Of a DNA stretch of 64,000 nucleotides, positions 16,028 through 25,142 are shown in pieces. The stretch covers positions 99,246 to 163,245 of the forward strand of contig NZ_JADGMY010000014.1 of assembly GCF_015234515.1 (NCBI RefSeq). Direction: 5' to 3'. This stretch comes from Cellulomonas sp. Lineage in GTDB: Bacteria > Actinomycetota > Actinomycetes > Actinomycetales > Cellulomonadaceae. The notes under the pieces are model-generated. The model saw only the letters and a list, made by a program, of their open reading frames with translations. It was not told the origin of the DNA and ran no database searches. The position numbers were made by a program, and so were the translations under genes. Position 1 is the first letter of the stretch. Each line of letters begins with the position of its first letter.

Positions 16028-17200
16028 GTGCTTCCCGTGACACCACCCACGACCGATCTGCCCGCAGACCCGTCCGCCGCCGGGCTCGCACCGTACGACG
16101 CCGTCCTGCTCTACTCGTTCGGCGGCCCGAACGGCCCGGACGACGTCCTGCCGTTCCTGCGCAACGTGACCGCAGGCAAGAACATCCCGGACGAGCGCCT
16201 GGCCGAGGTCGCCGAGCACTACCACCACTTCGGGGGCCGCAGCCCCATCAACGAGCAGAACCTCGCGCTGCGGGCGGCCCTGCAGGACGAGCTGCGGCGC
16301 CGCGGTCTCGACGTCCCTGTCGTGTGGGGCAACCGCAACTGGGAGCCCTACACGCGCGACGCGCTCGCCGAGGCCCGCGCCGCGGGCGCGCGCCGGGTCG
16401 TGGCGCTCGTGACGTCGGCGTACTCGTCGTACTCCGGCTGCCGCCAGTACCGGGAGAACCTCTGGACGGCGCTGGACGAGGTCGCCACCGGCGACGGGGA
16501 CGCGCTCGTGGTGGACAAGGTCCGCTCCTACTTCAACCACCCGGGCTTCGTCCAGGCCAACGTCGACGCGGTCGTCGAGGCGTACGAGGGCACGCCCACC
16601 GACGCCCCGTGGCCGCGCCTCGTGTTCGTCACGCACTCGATCCCCGACACGATGCAGGACGCGTCGACCGTCGCCGGTGCGTCGTACCGCGAGCAGCACC
16701 TGGACGTCGCGCGCACGGTGGCTGACGCGGCCTCGGGACGGCTCGGCCGTCGGGTCGAGTGGGACCTCGCGTACTGCTCCCGGTCGGGCCCGCCCAGCCA
16801 GCCGTGGCTCGAGCCCGACGTGAACGACCACCTCGCGGCACTCGCCGCCGCGGGCACGACGTCCGTGGTGCTCTCGCCGATCGGCTTCGTCTCCGACCAC
16901 ATGGAGGTCGCGTTCGACCTCGACACGGAGGCGCTCGAGACCGCGCGCGAGCTCGGCATGACGGCCGTGCGGGCGGACTCCGTCGGCGTGCGCGAGCCCT
17001 TCGTGCGCGGCCTCGCCGACCTGCTGCTCGAGCGGGCGGCGATCGCGCGGGCCGACGACGCGGGCCTGCCGCGCCCTGCCGAGGCGACGGTGGGCCAGCT
17101 GCCGCCGTTCCGTTCGGTCTGCGTGCCCGGGTGCTGCCGGATGCGCGACGGCGTCGACTCGGGCCGCCCGGCGGCCTGCTCGACGGACCCCTGGACCTGA
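16028..17200 (+). CDS. hemH: Ferrochelatase (coproporphyrin ferrochelatase type)
   Basis: Inserts ferrous iron into a porphyrin ring. In actinobacteria that use HemQ the substrate is coproporphyrin III. The 390-residue protein has YSFGGPNGPDDVLPFLRNV near the N-terminus, GGRSPINEQ, the catalytic histidine in FVTHSIPD, and SPIGFVSDHMEV. Cys-138 in YSGCRQYREN plus a C-terminal cysteine group (365, 369, 370, 384) are candidate ligands for the [2Fe-2S] cluster known in actinobacterial ferrochelatases. GATGAT (16016-16021) ends 6 bases before GTG 16028. The HemQ gene follows 42 bases downstream. Confidence 0.93.
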   Translation: MLPVTPPTTDLPADPSAAGLAPYDAVLLYSFGGPNGPDDVLPFLRNVTAGKNIPDERLAEVAEHYHHFGGRSPINEQNLALRAALQDELRRRGLDVPVVWGNRNWEPYTRDALAEARAAGARRVVALVTSAYSSYSGCRQYRENLWTALDEVATGDGDALVVDKVRSYFNHPGFVQANVDAVVEAYEGTPTDAPWPRLVFVTHSIPDTMQDASTVAGASYREQHLDVARTVADAASGRLGRRVEWDLAYCSRSGPPSQPWLEPDVNDHLAALAAAGTTSVVLSPIGFVSDHMEVAFDLDTEALETARELGMTAVRADSVGVREPFVRGLADLLLERAAIARADDAGLPRPAEATVGQLPPFRSVCVPGCCRMRDGVDSGRPAACSTDPWT

Positions 17201-17242
17201 CGTCATCGCCGACGCCCCGCCCCACCCCACGACGGAGACCCT

Positions 17243-17953
17243 GTGACCACGCACGCGACCGCACCCGACACCGACGCCCTCAACACGACGATCCGCTACA
17301 CGATGTGGTCGGTCTTCGCCGTCGACGGACCGCTGCCCGCCGACGCCGACGCCCGCGCCGGGGTCGTCGCGGACGCGCTGCGTGCGGTCGCGTCCGACGA
17401 CGGGCTGGTCGTGCGGGGCTGGTACGACGTGGCGGGCCTGCGTGCGGACGCCGACCTGATGGTCTGGTGGCACGCGGAGACCGTCGAGCAGGTGCAGGGC
17501 GCCTACCACCGGCTGCGGGCGAGCGCCCTCGGCGCGGTCCTCACACCCGTGTGGTCGGTCGTCGGCCTGCACCGCCCCGCCGAGTTCAACCGCGCGCACG
17601 TGCCGGCGTTCCTCGCCGGCGAGCCGGCGGGCGACTACGTGTGCGTCTACCCGTTCGTGCGGTCGTACGACTGGTACGTGCTGCCCGACGAGGAGCGGCG
17701 TCAGATGCTCCACGAGCACGGTGCCGCGGCCCGCGGGTACGCCGACGTGCGGGCCAACACCGTGGCGTCGTTCGCGCTGGGGGACTACGAGTGGCTGCTC
17801 GCGTTCGAGGCACCCGAGCTCCACCGCATCGTCGACCTCATGCGCGACCTGCGCGCGACGCAGGCCCGGCGGCACGTGCGCGAGGAGGTGCCGTTCTACA
17901 CCGGCCCGCGCGTCGAGCTCGAGGAGTGGGCGCAGCGCCTGCCGCGCGCCTGA
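17243..17953 (+). CDS. hemQ: Coproheme decarboxylase HemQ (ChdC)
   Basis: A 236-residue member of the chlorite-dismutase superfamily that decarboxylates coproheme to protoheme with H2O2, the last step of the coproporphyrin-dependent haem pathway. The active-site segment [13 protein letters not shown] carries the tyrosine used in catalysis, and the HEHG motif holds the likely haem-ligand histidine. The [13 protein letters not shown] strand is also typical. Its place right after ferrochelatase is the expected functional pair. GTG start; probably co-transcribed with hemH. Confidence 0.92.
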   Translation: MTTHATAPDTDALNTTIRYTMWSVFAVDGPLPADADARAGVVADALRAVASDDGLVVRGWYDVAGLRADADLMVWWHAETVEQVQGAYHRLRASALGAVLTPVWSVVGLHRPAEFNRAHVPAFLAGEPAGDYVCVYPFVRSYDWYVLPDEERRQMLHEHGAAARGYADVRANTVASFALGDYEWLLAFEAPELHRIVDLMRDLRATQARRHVREEVPFYTGPRVELEEWAQRLPRA

Positions 17954-17975
17954 GCGCGGGATGTCATGATCGAGC

Positions 17976-18389
17976 ATGCGTGATGACGGGCACGACCGGT
18001 CGACGTCCCTCGATCCCTCGGGCGAGGTCCCGGACGCCCCCTGGCTGCACGGGACGTGGCGGGTCGTCCGCCTGGACGGTGCCGTGCCCGCCGCCGGCAC
18101 TCACGGACCGCCGTGGCTCACCTTCGACGGCGACGGCGTCGTGTTCGGTCACGCCGGCGTCAACCGGGTCCGGGGGACGTGGCGGCTCGACGGCTCGGCG
18201 CTGACCTTCGGGCCGGTCGTCGCGACGCTCATGGCGGGCCCACCCGAGGCGACGGCGACCGAGCGGGCCGTGCTCGGCGTGCTCCAGGACGGTGCCACGG
18301 TGACGCCCGGCGACAGCGCGTTCACGCTGCGGACGGCCGCTGGGCGGACCGCCGAGCTGGTGCGCGCACCGGCTGACGGGCTGCGCTGA
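17976..18389 (+). CDS. META domain protein
   Basis: A 137-residue protein with the META/HslJ-type pattern: LHGTWRVVRLDG near 25-36, LTFDGDG near 48-54, and a VNRVRGTWRLDGSALTFG strand repeat near 62-80. No signal peptide or lipobox, so it is probably cytoplasmic, whereas most META proteins are exported. CATGAT (17965-17970) precedes the ATG by 5 bases. The function of the family is unclear. It follows hemQ closely but appears to have its own start signal. Confidence 0.75.
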   Translation: MRDDGHDRSTSLDPSGEVPDAPWLHGTWRVVRLDGAVPAAGTHGPPWLTFDGDGVVFGHAGVNRVRGTWRLDGSALTFGPVVATLMAGPPEATATERAVLGVLQDGATVTPGDSAFTLRTAAGRTAELVRAPADGLR

Positions 18390-18407
18390 CCCGCGCAGGG
18401 AGTCCGC

Positions 18408-19706
18408 TCAGGGGTACAGGCCGCGGATGAGGTGCGCCTCGGCCACGCGCCGCACGCCGATCGTCATCGCGGCCTCCCGCAGCGTGACGGACTCGGCACG
18501 GGCGAGTGCGGACACCGCTGCGTGGCTCGCGAGCATCCGCTGCTCGAGCCGTTCGGCGATCTCTCCCTCGGTCCACCAGTACGCCTGGTTGGCCTGCACC
18601 CACTCGAAGTAGCTGACCACGACGCCTCCGGCGTTCGCCAGGATGTCGGGCACGACGACGATGCCGCGCTCGGCCAGCACCCGGTCGCCCTCGCTGGTCG
18701 TCGGGCCGTTGGCGCCCTCGACGACCCAGCGCGCCTTGACGTTCGCCGCGGTCGTGCCGTCCAGCACACCCTCGACGGCGGCCGGGACCAGCAGGTCCAC
18801 GTCGAGAGCCAGGAGCTCCGTGTTGCTCAGGGGCTCCGCGTCCGCGAACCCGGTGACGGACCCGGTGCCGGCGACGTGCTCGAGGAGCGCCGGCAGGTCC
18901 AGGCCGTCGTCACGGCGCACGCCGCCGTGCTCGTCGCTGACCGCGACGACGCGGGCGCCGGCCTCGTGGAGCAGCCGCGCGGCGTGGGACCCGACCTTCC
19001 CGAAGCCCTGCACGGCCGCGGAGACCTCGGACAGCTCGACGCCGTCGGCGCGCAGCGCCGCGCGGGCCGTGTGGACGACGCCCTGCGACGTGGCCGTCGG
19101 GCGGCCGAGAGAGCCGCCGACCGCCAGGGGCTTGCCCGTCGTGACCGCCGGGATCGTGAACCCGCGGTTGACCGAGTACGTGTCCATGACCCAGGCCATG
19201 GTCTGCTCGCTCGTCCCGATGTCGGGCGCCATGATGTCCCGCTCCGGTCCGATCATCGGCATGATCTCGCTCGTGTAGCGGCGGGTGATGCGTTCCAGCT
19301 CGGCTGACGAGTGCGCGTGCGGGTCGATCGTGACGCCGCCCTTCGCGCCACCGTAGGGGACGTCGACGACCGCACACTTCCACGTCATCCACATCGCGAG
19401 CGCACGGACCTCGTCGATGTCCACGCCGGGGGCGTATCGCAGCCCACCCTTGCCGGGACCGCGCGAGATGTTGTGCTGCACCCGGTAACCCGTGAAGACC
19501 CGCACGCGGCCGTCGTCGCGTCGCAGCGGGACGGCGACGCGCAGCTCACGACGCGGGGTCGCGAGCACCTCGTGCAGGTCGCTGTCGTAGCCGAGGATCT
19601 CGACCGCACGCGCCAGCTGGGCCTGTGCGGTCGCCAGGGGAGCGGTGCCGGGGTCGGGCTGGGCGGTCGCACCGTCGGGCGTCGGGGGAGAGGAGGGGAG
19701 GGCCAT
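18408..19706 (-). CDS. gdhA: Glu/Leu/Phe/Val dehydrogenase (NAD(P)-glutamate dehydrogenase)
   Basis: A 432-residue amino-acid dehydrogenase linking 2-oxoglutarate and glutamate. Motifs are RGPGKGGLRYAPGVD with the substrate-binding lysine, catalytic lysine in VPYGGAKGGV, and the Rossmann segment VQGFGKVGSHAA. Length and C-terminus (VRRVAEAHLIRGLYP) fit the GDH family better than leucine or phenylalanine dehydrogenase. The acidic residue of the Rossmann strand suggests NAD, but cofactor choice is not certain. CAGGGT (19712-19717, minus strand) lies 5 bases before the ATG. Confidence 0.88.
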   Translation of the reverse strand: MALPSSPPTPDGATAQPDPGTAPLATAQAQLARAVEILGYDSDLHEVLATPRRELRVAVPLRRDDGRVRVFTGYRVQHNISRGPGKGGLRYAPGVDIDEVRALAMWMTWKCAVVDVPYGGAKGGVTIDPHAHSSAELERITRRYTSEIMPMIGPERDIMAPDIGTSEQTMAWVMDTYSVNRGFTIPAVTTGKPLAVGGSLGRPTATSQGVVHTARAALRADGVELSEVSAAVQGFGKVGSHAARLLHEAGARVVAVSDEHGGVRRDDGLDLPALLEHVAGTGSVTGFADAEPLSNTELLALDVDLLVPAAVEGVLDGTTAANVKARWVVEGANGPTTSEGDRVLAERGIVVVPDILANAGGVVVSYFEWVQANQAYWWTEGEIAERLEQRMLASHAAVSALARAESVTLREAAMTIGVRRVAEAHLIRGLYP

Positions 19707-19741
19707 GCCCCACCCTGGCACGTCGACCGGCGCCCCACCCG

Positions 19742-20251
19742 TCAACACAGCCGGACGTCCGTGACCCACCGGACGATGTCGCCGCCCAGGTGGCGGCTGT
19801 GCCGTGCCGGCACCACCACGCACGATCCGAGCGAGTCGTCGGCGTGCACCGGGGCGACGGACAGGTCGGTGGAGCGGCAGTTGACCACACGGGCGGACCA
19901 CGGCGACGGGAACGCCAGGTAGTACGACGAGACGTGGTCGCACCACGCCTCGGCGTCGTCGATGGCGGCCGACGTGGCGACGTCGTCCTGGTCCGCCACG
20001 GACGCACGGTCCCTCACCGTCGTGTCTGCTGCGGTCGGTGCGCGGGGCGCGACATCACGCGCGGTGGCAGCCGTCAGGAGAGCGGTCGCCGCGGCCGCCA
20101 CCACTGCGAGGGCGAGCCTGCCACGGTGGTGCGCGCGGGCTCCCCGGTCGGCGAGCAGACGCTCGCGGCGGCTGGTCGCTGCTGCGTCGCGCTCCGGGTG
20201 ACGCGCGGCCGCGGGCACGTCGTGCTCACCGGGACGGGGGGTACGGAGCAT
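19742..20251 (-). CDS. Single-pass membrane protein of unknown function
   Basis: A 169-residue protein with an Arg/His-rich cytoplasmic N-terminus (1-44), one transmembrane helix (about 45-62, LALAVVAAAATALLTAAT), and an exported C-terminal part of about 100 residues with four cysteines (AWCDHV, VVNCRS, GSCVVV and the terminal Cys). These could form two disulfides. I do not recognise a family. AGAGGAGA upstream supports ATG 20251. A TTGACA-N17-CATGGT promoter candidate lies 70-98 bases upstream. Confidence 0.6.
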   Translation of the reverse strand: MLRTPRPGEHDVPAAARHPERDAAATSRRERLLADRGARAHHRGRLALAVVAAAATALLTAATARDVAPRAPTAADTTVRDRASVADQDDVATSAAIDDAEAWCDHVSSYYLAFPSPWSARVVNCRSTDLSVAPVHADDSLGSCVVVPARHSRHLGGDIVRWVTDVRLC

Positions 20252-20341
20252 GGCGTCTCCTCTCGGCTCCCGCCGAGGCGCTGACGGGAGCGCCACACTC
20301 CGTTGTGCGGCGCCGCGACCACCATGGCGTGGTGACGTCGG

Positions 20342-20360
20342 GCTGTCAAGAATTGACAGC
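20342..20360. promoter_or_regulatory. 8+8 inverted repeat overlapping a TTGACA promoter element
   Basis: GCTGTCAA-gaa-TTGACAGC is a perfect inverted repeat in the spacer between the LacI-type regulator stop and the membrane-protein gene. On the minus strand its inner arm supplies TTGACA (20349-20344), followed after 17 bases by CATGGT, a good promoter for the gene starting at 20251. The symmetry could also be an operator covering the -35. Confidence 0.5.
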
Positions 20361-20407
20361 ACTAGGTCAGCGCGAGTACTGACTCGCCCCGGGCCGGCGC
20401 CGGGAGA

Positions 20408-21448
20408 TCACGCGGACGCGCGCACCACGAGCTCCGGCGCGAAGATCAGCGGCTCCCTGTCCGGGGCTCCGTGCAGCTGGTCCAGCAGTCGCGCACCGGC
20501 CGCGCGGGCCATCGCGACCACCGGCTGGATGACGCTCGTCAGCGGCGGCGTCGTCGACGCGGCCACACCGAGGTTGTCGTAGCCCACGATCGCCACGTCT
20601 CCCGGGACGTCACGCCCGAGCTCGGCGAGGACCCCGAGCGCGCCGGTGGCCATGAGGTCGGAGGCGATGAAGATGCCGTCGACGTCGGGGAAGCGTGTGA
20701 GCAGGTCGCGCGCCGCGTGCGCACCCGAGGTGATGGTGAAGTCGCCGTGCACGACCGCCGACTGGTCCAGGCCGGAGGCCTCCATCGCCAGCCGCCACCC
20801 GGCGAGCCGGTCGATGCCGGCGGACATGTCCTGCGGTCCGGCGATGGTCGCGATGCGACGGCACCCCCGGTCGATGAGGTGCTGGGTGGCCAGCCGCCCA
20901 CCCTCGGTGTTGTCCGTGTCGACGTACTGGACGTCCTCGTCCGAGGCCGACAGCGGCCGCCCGACGAAGACGTTGGGCACCCGCGACGTCAGGAGCGCCC
21001 GGTCGAGCTCGTCGTCGCGGTGGTGCGACACGACGATGGCGCCGTCCACGTGACCGTTGCGCAGGTAGCGGATCGTCCGCTCGCTCTCGCCCGGACGGGC
21101 GATGACGAGCACGACCTGGATGTCCGAGTCGGCGAGCGACGTGCTCAGGCCGTTGAGCGTGCCCGCGAAGAACGGGTCGGACAGCACGCGCTCGTCGGGC
21201 TCGGGGACGACGAGTGCGATCGAGTCGGTGCGTCGCGTGACGAGCGAGCGCGCCGCGCGGTTGGGCGTGTAGCCGAGGTCGGAGACGGCGGCCTCGACGG
21301 CGGACAGCGCCTCGGGGGAGACCCGCAGCCCGCCGTTGATGGCGCGTGACGCCGTCGACCGGGAGACGCCTGCGCGTTCGGCGACCTGCTCGAGCGTGGG
21401 TGCGTTCGGGCGTGCGAGGTCCGTGCGGGTCGGGACGATGTCGACCAC
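20408..21448 (-). CDS. LacI-family regulator (CebR-like)
   Basis: A 346-residue repressor. N-terminal helix-turn-helix at about 17-41 (TLEQVAERAGVSRSTASRA, then the hinge PNRAARSL), followed by a periplasmic-binding-protein-like sensor domain (about 70-346, GRPLSA..., DLMATGALGVL). It lies beyond a terminator from a sugar ABC operon that has two sites resembling the CebR operator of Streptomyces and Thermobifida, so a cellobiose-type sensor is the best guess. GTG start follows AGGAGGGG. Regulation of the operon is inferred. Confidence 0.87.
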   Translation of the reverse strand: MVDIVPTRTDLARPNAPTLEQVAERAGVSRSTASRAINGGLRVSPEALSAVEAAVSDLGYTPNRAARSLVTRRTDSIALVVPEPDERVLSDPFFAGTLNGLSTSLADSDIQVVLVIARPGESERTIRYLRNGHVDGAIVVSHHRDDELDRALLTSRVPNVFVGRPLSASDEDVQYVDTDNTEGGRLATQHLIDRGCRRIATIAGPQDMSAGIDRLAGWRLAMEASGLDQSAVVHGDFTITSGAHAARDLLTRFPDVDGIFIASDLMATGALGVLAELGRDVPGDVAIVGYDNLGVAASTTPPLTSVIQPVVAMARAAGARLLDQLHGAPDREPLIFAPELVVRASA

Positions 21449-21559
21449 CTTTGGTCATCCCCTCCTGTGGCTGCCGGGCAGCGTGGACGTTCTTGCGGCC
21501 CGGGGCACCGTGAAGCTACCGCGCACGATGCGCAGGTTACCTGGTGCCGAGCTGGTGGG

Positions 21560-21597
21560 CCGTGGTCGGGCGCTCGGGAGTGTGCGCCCGACCACGG
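21560..21597 (-). terminator. Hairpin terminator, 14-bp perfect stem
   Basis: Arms 21560-21573 and 21584-21597 are perfect reverse complements around a 10-base loop, starting 10 bases past the permease stop (minus strand). It separates the transporter operon from the LacI-type gene. Confidence 0.75.
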
Positions 21598-21606
21598 TGC
21601 AGGGCA

Positions 21607-22518
21607 TCAGCCCTTCACGGCTCCCGCCATGATCCCGGCGACCAGCTGGCGCCCGGCAAAGATGAACAGCACGATCAGCGGCAGCGTGACGAGGAACACG
21701 CCCGCCATGACGAGCGAGTAGTCGACGAAGTAGTTCGCCTGGAGCAGACGGACCGCGACCGGCAGCGTCGGGTTCTCCGGGTTGAGGACGATCGACGGCC
21801 AGAAGAAGTTCGTCCACTGGGTGACGAACGTGAACAGCGCCAGCATCGCCATGGCCGGCCGTGCCGACGGCATGGCGATCGACCAGAACGTCCGCAGCAT
21901 CGACGCCCCGTCGACACGGGCGGCCTCGATGAGCTCGTAGGGCAGTGCCTCCTGGAGGTACTGGGTCATCCAGAAGACGCCGAACGCCGTGACGAGCGCC
22001 GGCACGATGACCGCCTGCAGCGTCCCGATCCACCCGATCTTCGCCATGATGATGTAGAGCGGGATGACGCCGAGCTGCGTCGGCACCGCCATGGTGGCGA
22101 TGACGAACACGAGCAGCGGCCCGCGCCCCCGGAAGTTGAGCTTCGCGAACGAGAACCCGGCGAGCGTCGAGAACAGCACCGTGGCGGCCGCCGTGATCAG
22201 CGAGACCAGGAGCGAGTTCCGGAACGCCTTCCAGAAGTCGAAGGCGTCGGAGTTGATGACCTTCGAGAAGTTGTCGAAGAGACTCGCGTCGGGCACCAGC
22301 TGCGGCAACGGGCTCTGCGCGAGGCTCACGGGGTCGGACGACCCCAGGAGCAGCGTGTAGTAGATCGGGCCGATGCCGATGAGCACGGCCGCGCCCAGGA
22401 GCACGTACGTGACCACGCCCGGACGCCGGTTGTAACCGCCGGTCTTCCCGCGACGGCTGCTGGCCGCCTTGGCCGCCCTGGGTCCGGCGGTCTGGTGGAT
22501 GACGGGGACGGAGCTCAT
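21607..22518 (-). CDS. Sugar ABC transporter permease (MalG/CebG type)
   Basis: A 303-residue inner-membrane permease, six predicted spans, with the EAA loop EAARVDGASMLRTFWSIAMP that docks the ATPase. A long N-terminal cytoplasmic tail (1-33) precedes the first helix. It belongs to the carbohydrate uptake (CUT1) class. The start overlaps the partner permease stop by 4 bases. No ATPase gene is nearby, as in systems that share a common MsiK-type ATPase. A terminator hairpin follows. Confidence 0.88.
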   Translation of the reverse strand: MSSVPVIHQTAGPRAAKAASSRRGKTGGYNRRPGVVTYVLLGAAVLIGIGPIYYTLLLGSSDPVSLAQSPLPQLVPDASLFDNFSKVINSDAFDFWKAFRNSLLVSLITAAATVLFSTLAGFSFAKLNFRGRGPLLVFVIATMAVPTQLGVIPLYIIMAKIGWIGTLQAVIVPALVTAFGVFWMTQYLQEALPYELIEAARVDGASMLRTFWSIAMPSARPAMAMLALFTFVTQWTNFFWPSIVLNPENPTLPVAVRLLQANYFVDYSLVMAGVFLVTLPLIVLFIFAGRQLVAGIMAGAVKG

Positions 22519-23546
22519 GCCGACCTCCTCGAGCTACGCGCAGCGGCACGGCGCTGGCGACGGGATGGACGGCCGGTCCCTGCGGACGAGATCCGGTTCG
22601 TGATCGCGAAGTTCGCCAGGCCGATGATGACGACGACGATGAAGAGGAGCCACGCGACCGCTGCCGCCCTGCCGAGGTTGCGCTGGGTGCCCCAGCCGAC
22701 GTCGTAGAGGTAGAGCGTCGTGGTCATCCACTGCTGCGAGGCGCCGCCACGGCCCTGGGCGTCGAACACGCGCGGCTCGTCGAAGATCTGCAGGCCGCCG
22801 ATGGTGGAGGTGAGGATGACGAAGATCACCGTGGCGCGGATCTGCGGGACCGTCACCGAGAAGAACTGCCGAACGCGGCCGGCGCCGTCGATGATCGCGG
22901 CCTCGTACAGCTCACGCGGGACGGCCTGCATGGCCGCGAGGAAGATCAGGGTGTTGTACCCGGTCCAGCGGAAGTTCACCATCGAGGCGATGGCCACGTG
23001 GCTCGCGAGGGGGTCGACGTGCCACCGGATGGGGTCGACCCCGAACGCGCCGAGCCAGCTGTTGATGAGGCCGGACTGGTCGGCGAACATGCGCCCGAAG
23101 ATGAGGCCCACGGCCACGGGGGCGACGACGTACGGGAGCAGCACGCCCATGCGCCAGAAGGTCTTGGCGCGCAGGTTCTGGTCGAGGAGAGCCGCCAGCA
23201 CGATCGCCACCAGCACCTGCGGCACCGACGAGAGCGCGAAGATCGAGAACGTGTTGCGCAGCGACTTCCAGAAGGTCGCCTGCCCGAGCACGTCGGTGTA
23301 GTTCTGCAACCCGATGAAGTCGCCCTGACCGCCCAGCAGCTTCCAGTCGTACACCGACACGAACGCCGTGTAGATGAGCGGGAACAGGCCGGTGATGGCG
23401 AAGATGATGAAGAAGGGGGAGATGTACAGGTACGGGGAGAGCTTGACGTCCCAGCGGGAGAGCCGCTGGGAGAAGCCGACCCGTCGCGGCGCACGTGGCG
23501 CGCCTTGTGGCGCTGACCGCGTGGGCGCGGGTGACTTGACGGACAT
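22515..23546 (-). CDS. Sugar ABC transporter permease (MalF/CebF type)
   Basis: A 343-residue permease with about six spans: an N-terminal helix from about 37 (LYISPFFIIFAITGLFPLIY) and the EAA loop YEAAIIDGAGRVRQFFSVTVP near 215-235. The C-terminal tail is Arg-rich. It pairs with the downstream MalG-type permease to form the channel. The binding-protein gene lies upstream, separated by a strong hairpin, which may lower permease expression relative to the binding protein. Confidence 0.88.
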   Translation of the reverse strand: MSVKSPAPTRSAPQGAPRAPRRVGFSQRLSRWDVKLSPYLYISPFFIIFAITGLFPLIYTAFVSVYDWKLLGGQGDFIGLQNYTDVLGQATFWKSLRNTFSIFALSSVPQVLVAIVLAALLDQNLRAKTFWRMGVLLPYVVAPVAVGLIFGRMFADQSGLINSWLGAFGVDPIRWHVDPLASHVAIASMVNFRWTGYNTLIFLAAMQAVPRELYEAAIIDGAGRVRQFFSVTVPQIRATVIFVILTSTIGGLQIFDEPRVFDAQGRGGASQQWMTTTLYLYDVGWGTQRNLGRAAAVAWLLFIVVVIIGLANFAITNRISSAGTGRPSRRQRRAAARSSRRSA

Positions 23547-23637
23547 GACGGACCTCGCGTGGGGAGCCGGGACTCAGGGCCGCGTCCTGCCGGCGGCCCT
23601 CGGACGTCGGTGGCGGTGATCGCGTACCGCCACCTGA

Positions 23638-23677
23638 GGACCGGCCGGGGACGTCGGTGGACGTCCCCGGCCGGTCC
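23638..23677 (-). terminator. Intra-operon hairpin, 17-bp perfect stem
   Basis: Arms 23638-23654 and 23661-23677 pair perfectly around a 6-base loop, 15 bases after the binding-protein stop and about 90 bases before the first permease start. Position suggests a partial terminator or an mRNA 3'-end stabiliser. Confidence 0.7.
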
Positions 23678-23692
23678 GGGTGAGTCAGAGAC

Positions 23693-25003
23693 TCAGAGAC
23701 CCAGGCTGTCGAACGCCGAGACTGCGCCCTGCCAGCCCGCCGCGGGGTCCTCGCTCTTGTCGACGTCCACGCGGGCGAGCGCGTCGGTCACCGTCTGGTG
23801 GATCTGGAAGTAGTTCGGGCCCTTGAACTGGGTCACCGAGATCGCTGCAGCGCGGTTCGCGAAGATCTCGCCGACCGGTGCGTCGTTGAAGAACTCGTTC
23901 GTGGCGGACTTGAGGTCCTCGGACTCCCACGCCTCGACCTGGCTCGGGAAGGTGCCCGCGTTCTCGAACGCCTTGACCTGCGTCTCGGGCGACGTGAGCC
24001 ACGCGGCCAGCTTCTTGGCCTCCTCGACGTTCTTGCCCGAGGCGGGCACCGTCAGGTACGAGCCACCCCAGTTACCGCCACCGCCGGGGAAGACGTCGGC
24101 GACGTCCCAACCGGTGACACCGCCCGCGCGCTCCTCGATCGGGCCGGTCATCCAGGCGGGGCACAGCATCGTCGCGAAGCCGTTGCTCTGGAACGCGGCG
24201 TCCCAGTCGGGGCTCCACTGCGTGAGACCGGCCGACAGGTCGGCGGACGCCGCGGTGACCTGGTCGAACAGGTCCTTGATCTCCGTGTTGTCACCGAGGG
24301 ACTTCGGCGTGCCGTCGCTCTCCTCGTACGGGTTCTCGACCTGGTTGACCATGCCCTGGAACGTGGCGGACGCCGAGTCGAACCACGCGACGTCGGGCGA
24401 GGCGGCGGTGAACGTGCGGCCGACCTCGAAGTACTTGTCCCACGTGGCGCCCTCGCCGCCGAGCAGCTCGGCGACCTCCGCGCGGTCGGTGGGCAGGCCG
24501 GCGGCCTCGAACAGGTCGGCGCGGTAGCAGATGCCCTCGGGGCCGATGTCCGTGCCGTAGCCGATGAGGCGGCCGTCCTCGGACGTCGCGGCCTCCTGCT
24601 TCCAGGTCTCCCAGCGGCCCTCGACCGACGGGTCGGTCAGGTCCTCGAAGGCGTCGGCACTGGTGAGCAGCTCGGGCAGCCAGTCGACCTCGATGGCCTC
24701 GACGTCGGCGAGACCGGCACCGCCGGCTGCGAGCTTCGTCGTGAGGTTGGTGCGGGCGTCGGCCGACTCGGCGGCGCGCGTCTGCTTGACCGTGACGTTC
24801 GGGTTCGCCTCGGTGTACTCGGCGAGCAGCTCGTCGGTGTAGCCGAAGTTGTTGAACGTCGCGACGGTGAGCGTGACCTTGCTGTCGCCGCTCGCTGCGT
24901 CGTCGTCGGCCTCGCTGCTCTCACCGGAGCAGGCGGTGCTGAGCAGCGAGATGCTCATGACGCCAGCGGCGAGCGCCCACGCCTTGCGTGTGGTCTTGCG
25001 CAC
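23693..25003 (-). CDS. Sugar-binding lipoprotein of ABC transporter (CebE-like)
   Basis: A 436-residue extracellular solute-binding protein of the family 1 (MalE-like) type. A signal sequence with lipobox LLSTAC (Cys-25) anchors it. The start of the mature domain (LTVATFNNFGYTDELL, then DVEAIEVDWLPELL) closely resembles CebE-type cello-oligosaccharide binders; substrate assignment is from that resemblance and the operators. GTG 25003 follows AAGGGAG. Promoter and operator-like sites are 115-195 bases upstream. Confidence 0.87.
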   Translation of the reverse strand: MRKTTRKAWALAAGVMSISLLSTACSGESSEADDDAASGDSKVTLTVATFNNFGYTDELLAEYTEANPNVTVKQTRAAESADARTNLTTKLAAGGAGLADVEAIEVDWLPELLTSADAFEDLTDPSVEGRWETWKQEAATSEDGRLIGYGTDIGPEGICYRADLFEAAGLPTDRAEVAELLGGEGATWDKYFEVGRTFTAASPDVAWFDSASATFQGMVNQVENPYEESDGTPKSLGDNTEIKDLFDQVTAASADLSAGLTQWSPDWDAAFQSNGFATMLCPAWMTGPIEERAGGVTGWDVADVFPGGGGNWGGSYLTVPASGKNVEEAKKLAAWLTSPETQVKAFENAGTFPSQVEAWESEDLKSATNEFFNDAPVGEIFANRAAAISVTQFKGPNYFQIHQTVTDALARVDVDKSEDPAAGWQGAVSAFDSLGL

Positions 25004-25118
25004 AATGACTCCCTTGTCAGTCGGACGGCTGCGTCGCCGTACACCTTGTCCGCGTCCCGCCCGCCGACCGATTCCGGCCGGGACGAGCGTCGCGCGTTGG
25101 GGCTGTCGAGCCCCGACG

Positions 25119-25132
25119 TGGGTGCGCTCCCG
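25119..25132. promoter_or_regulatory. CebR-like operator, site 1
   Basis: TGGGTGCGCTCCCG matches the CebR consensus TGGGAGCGCTCCCA at 12 of 14 positions. It lies about 115 bases upstream of the binding-protein start and 24 bases centre to centre from site 2. Confidence 0.65.
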
Positions 25133-25142
25133 TGACATCTCG

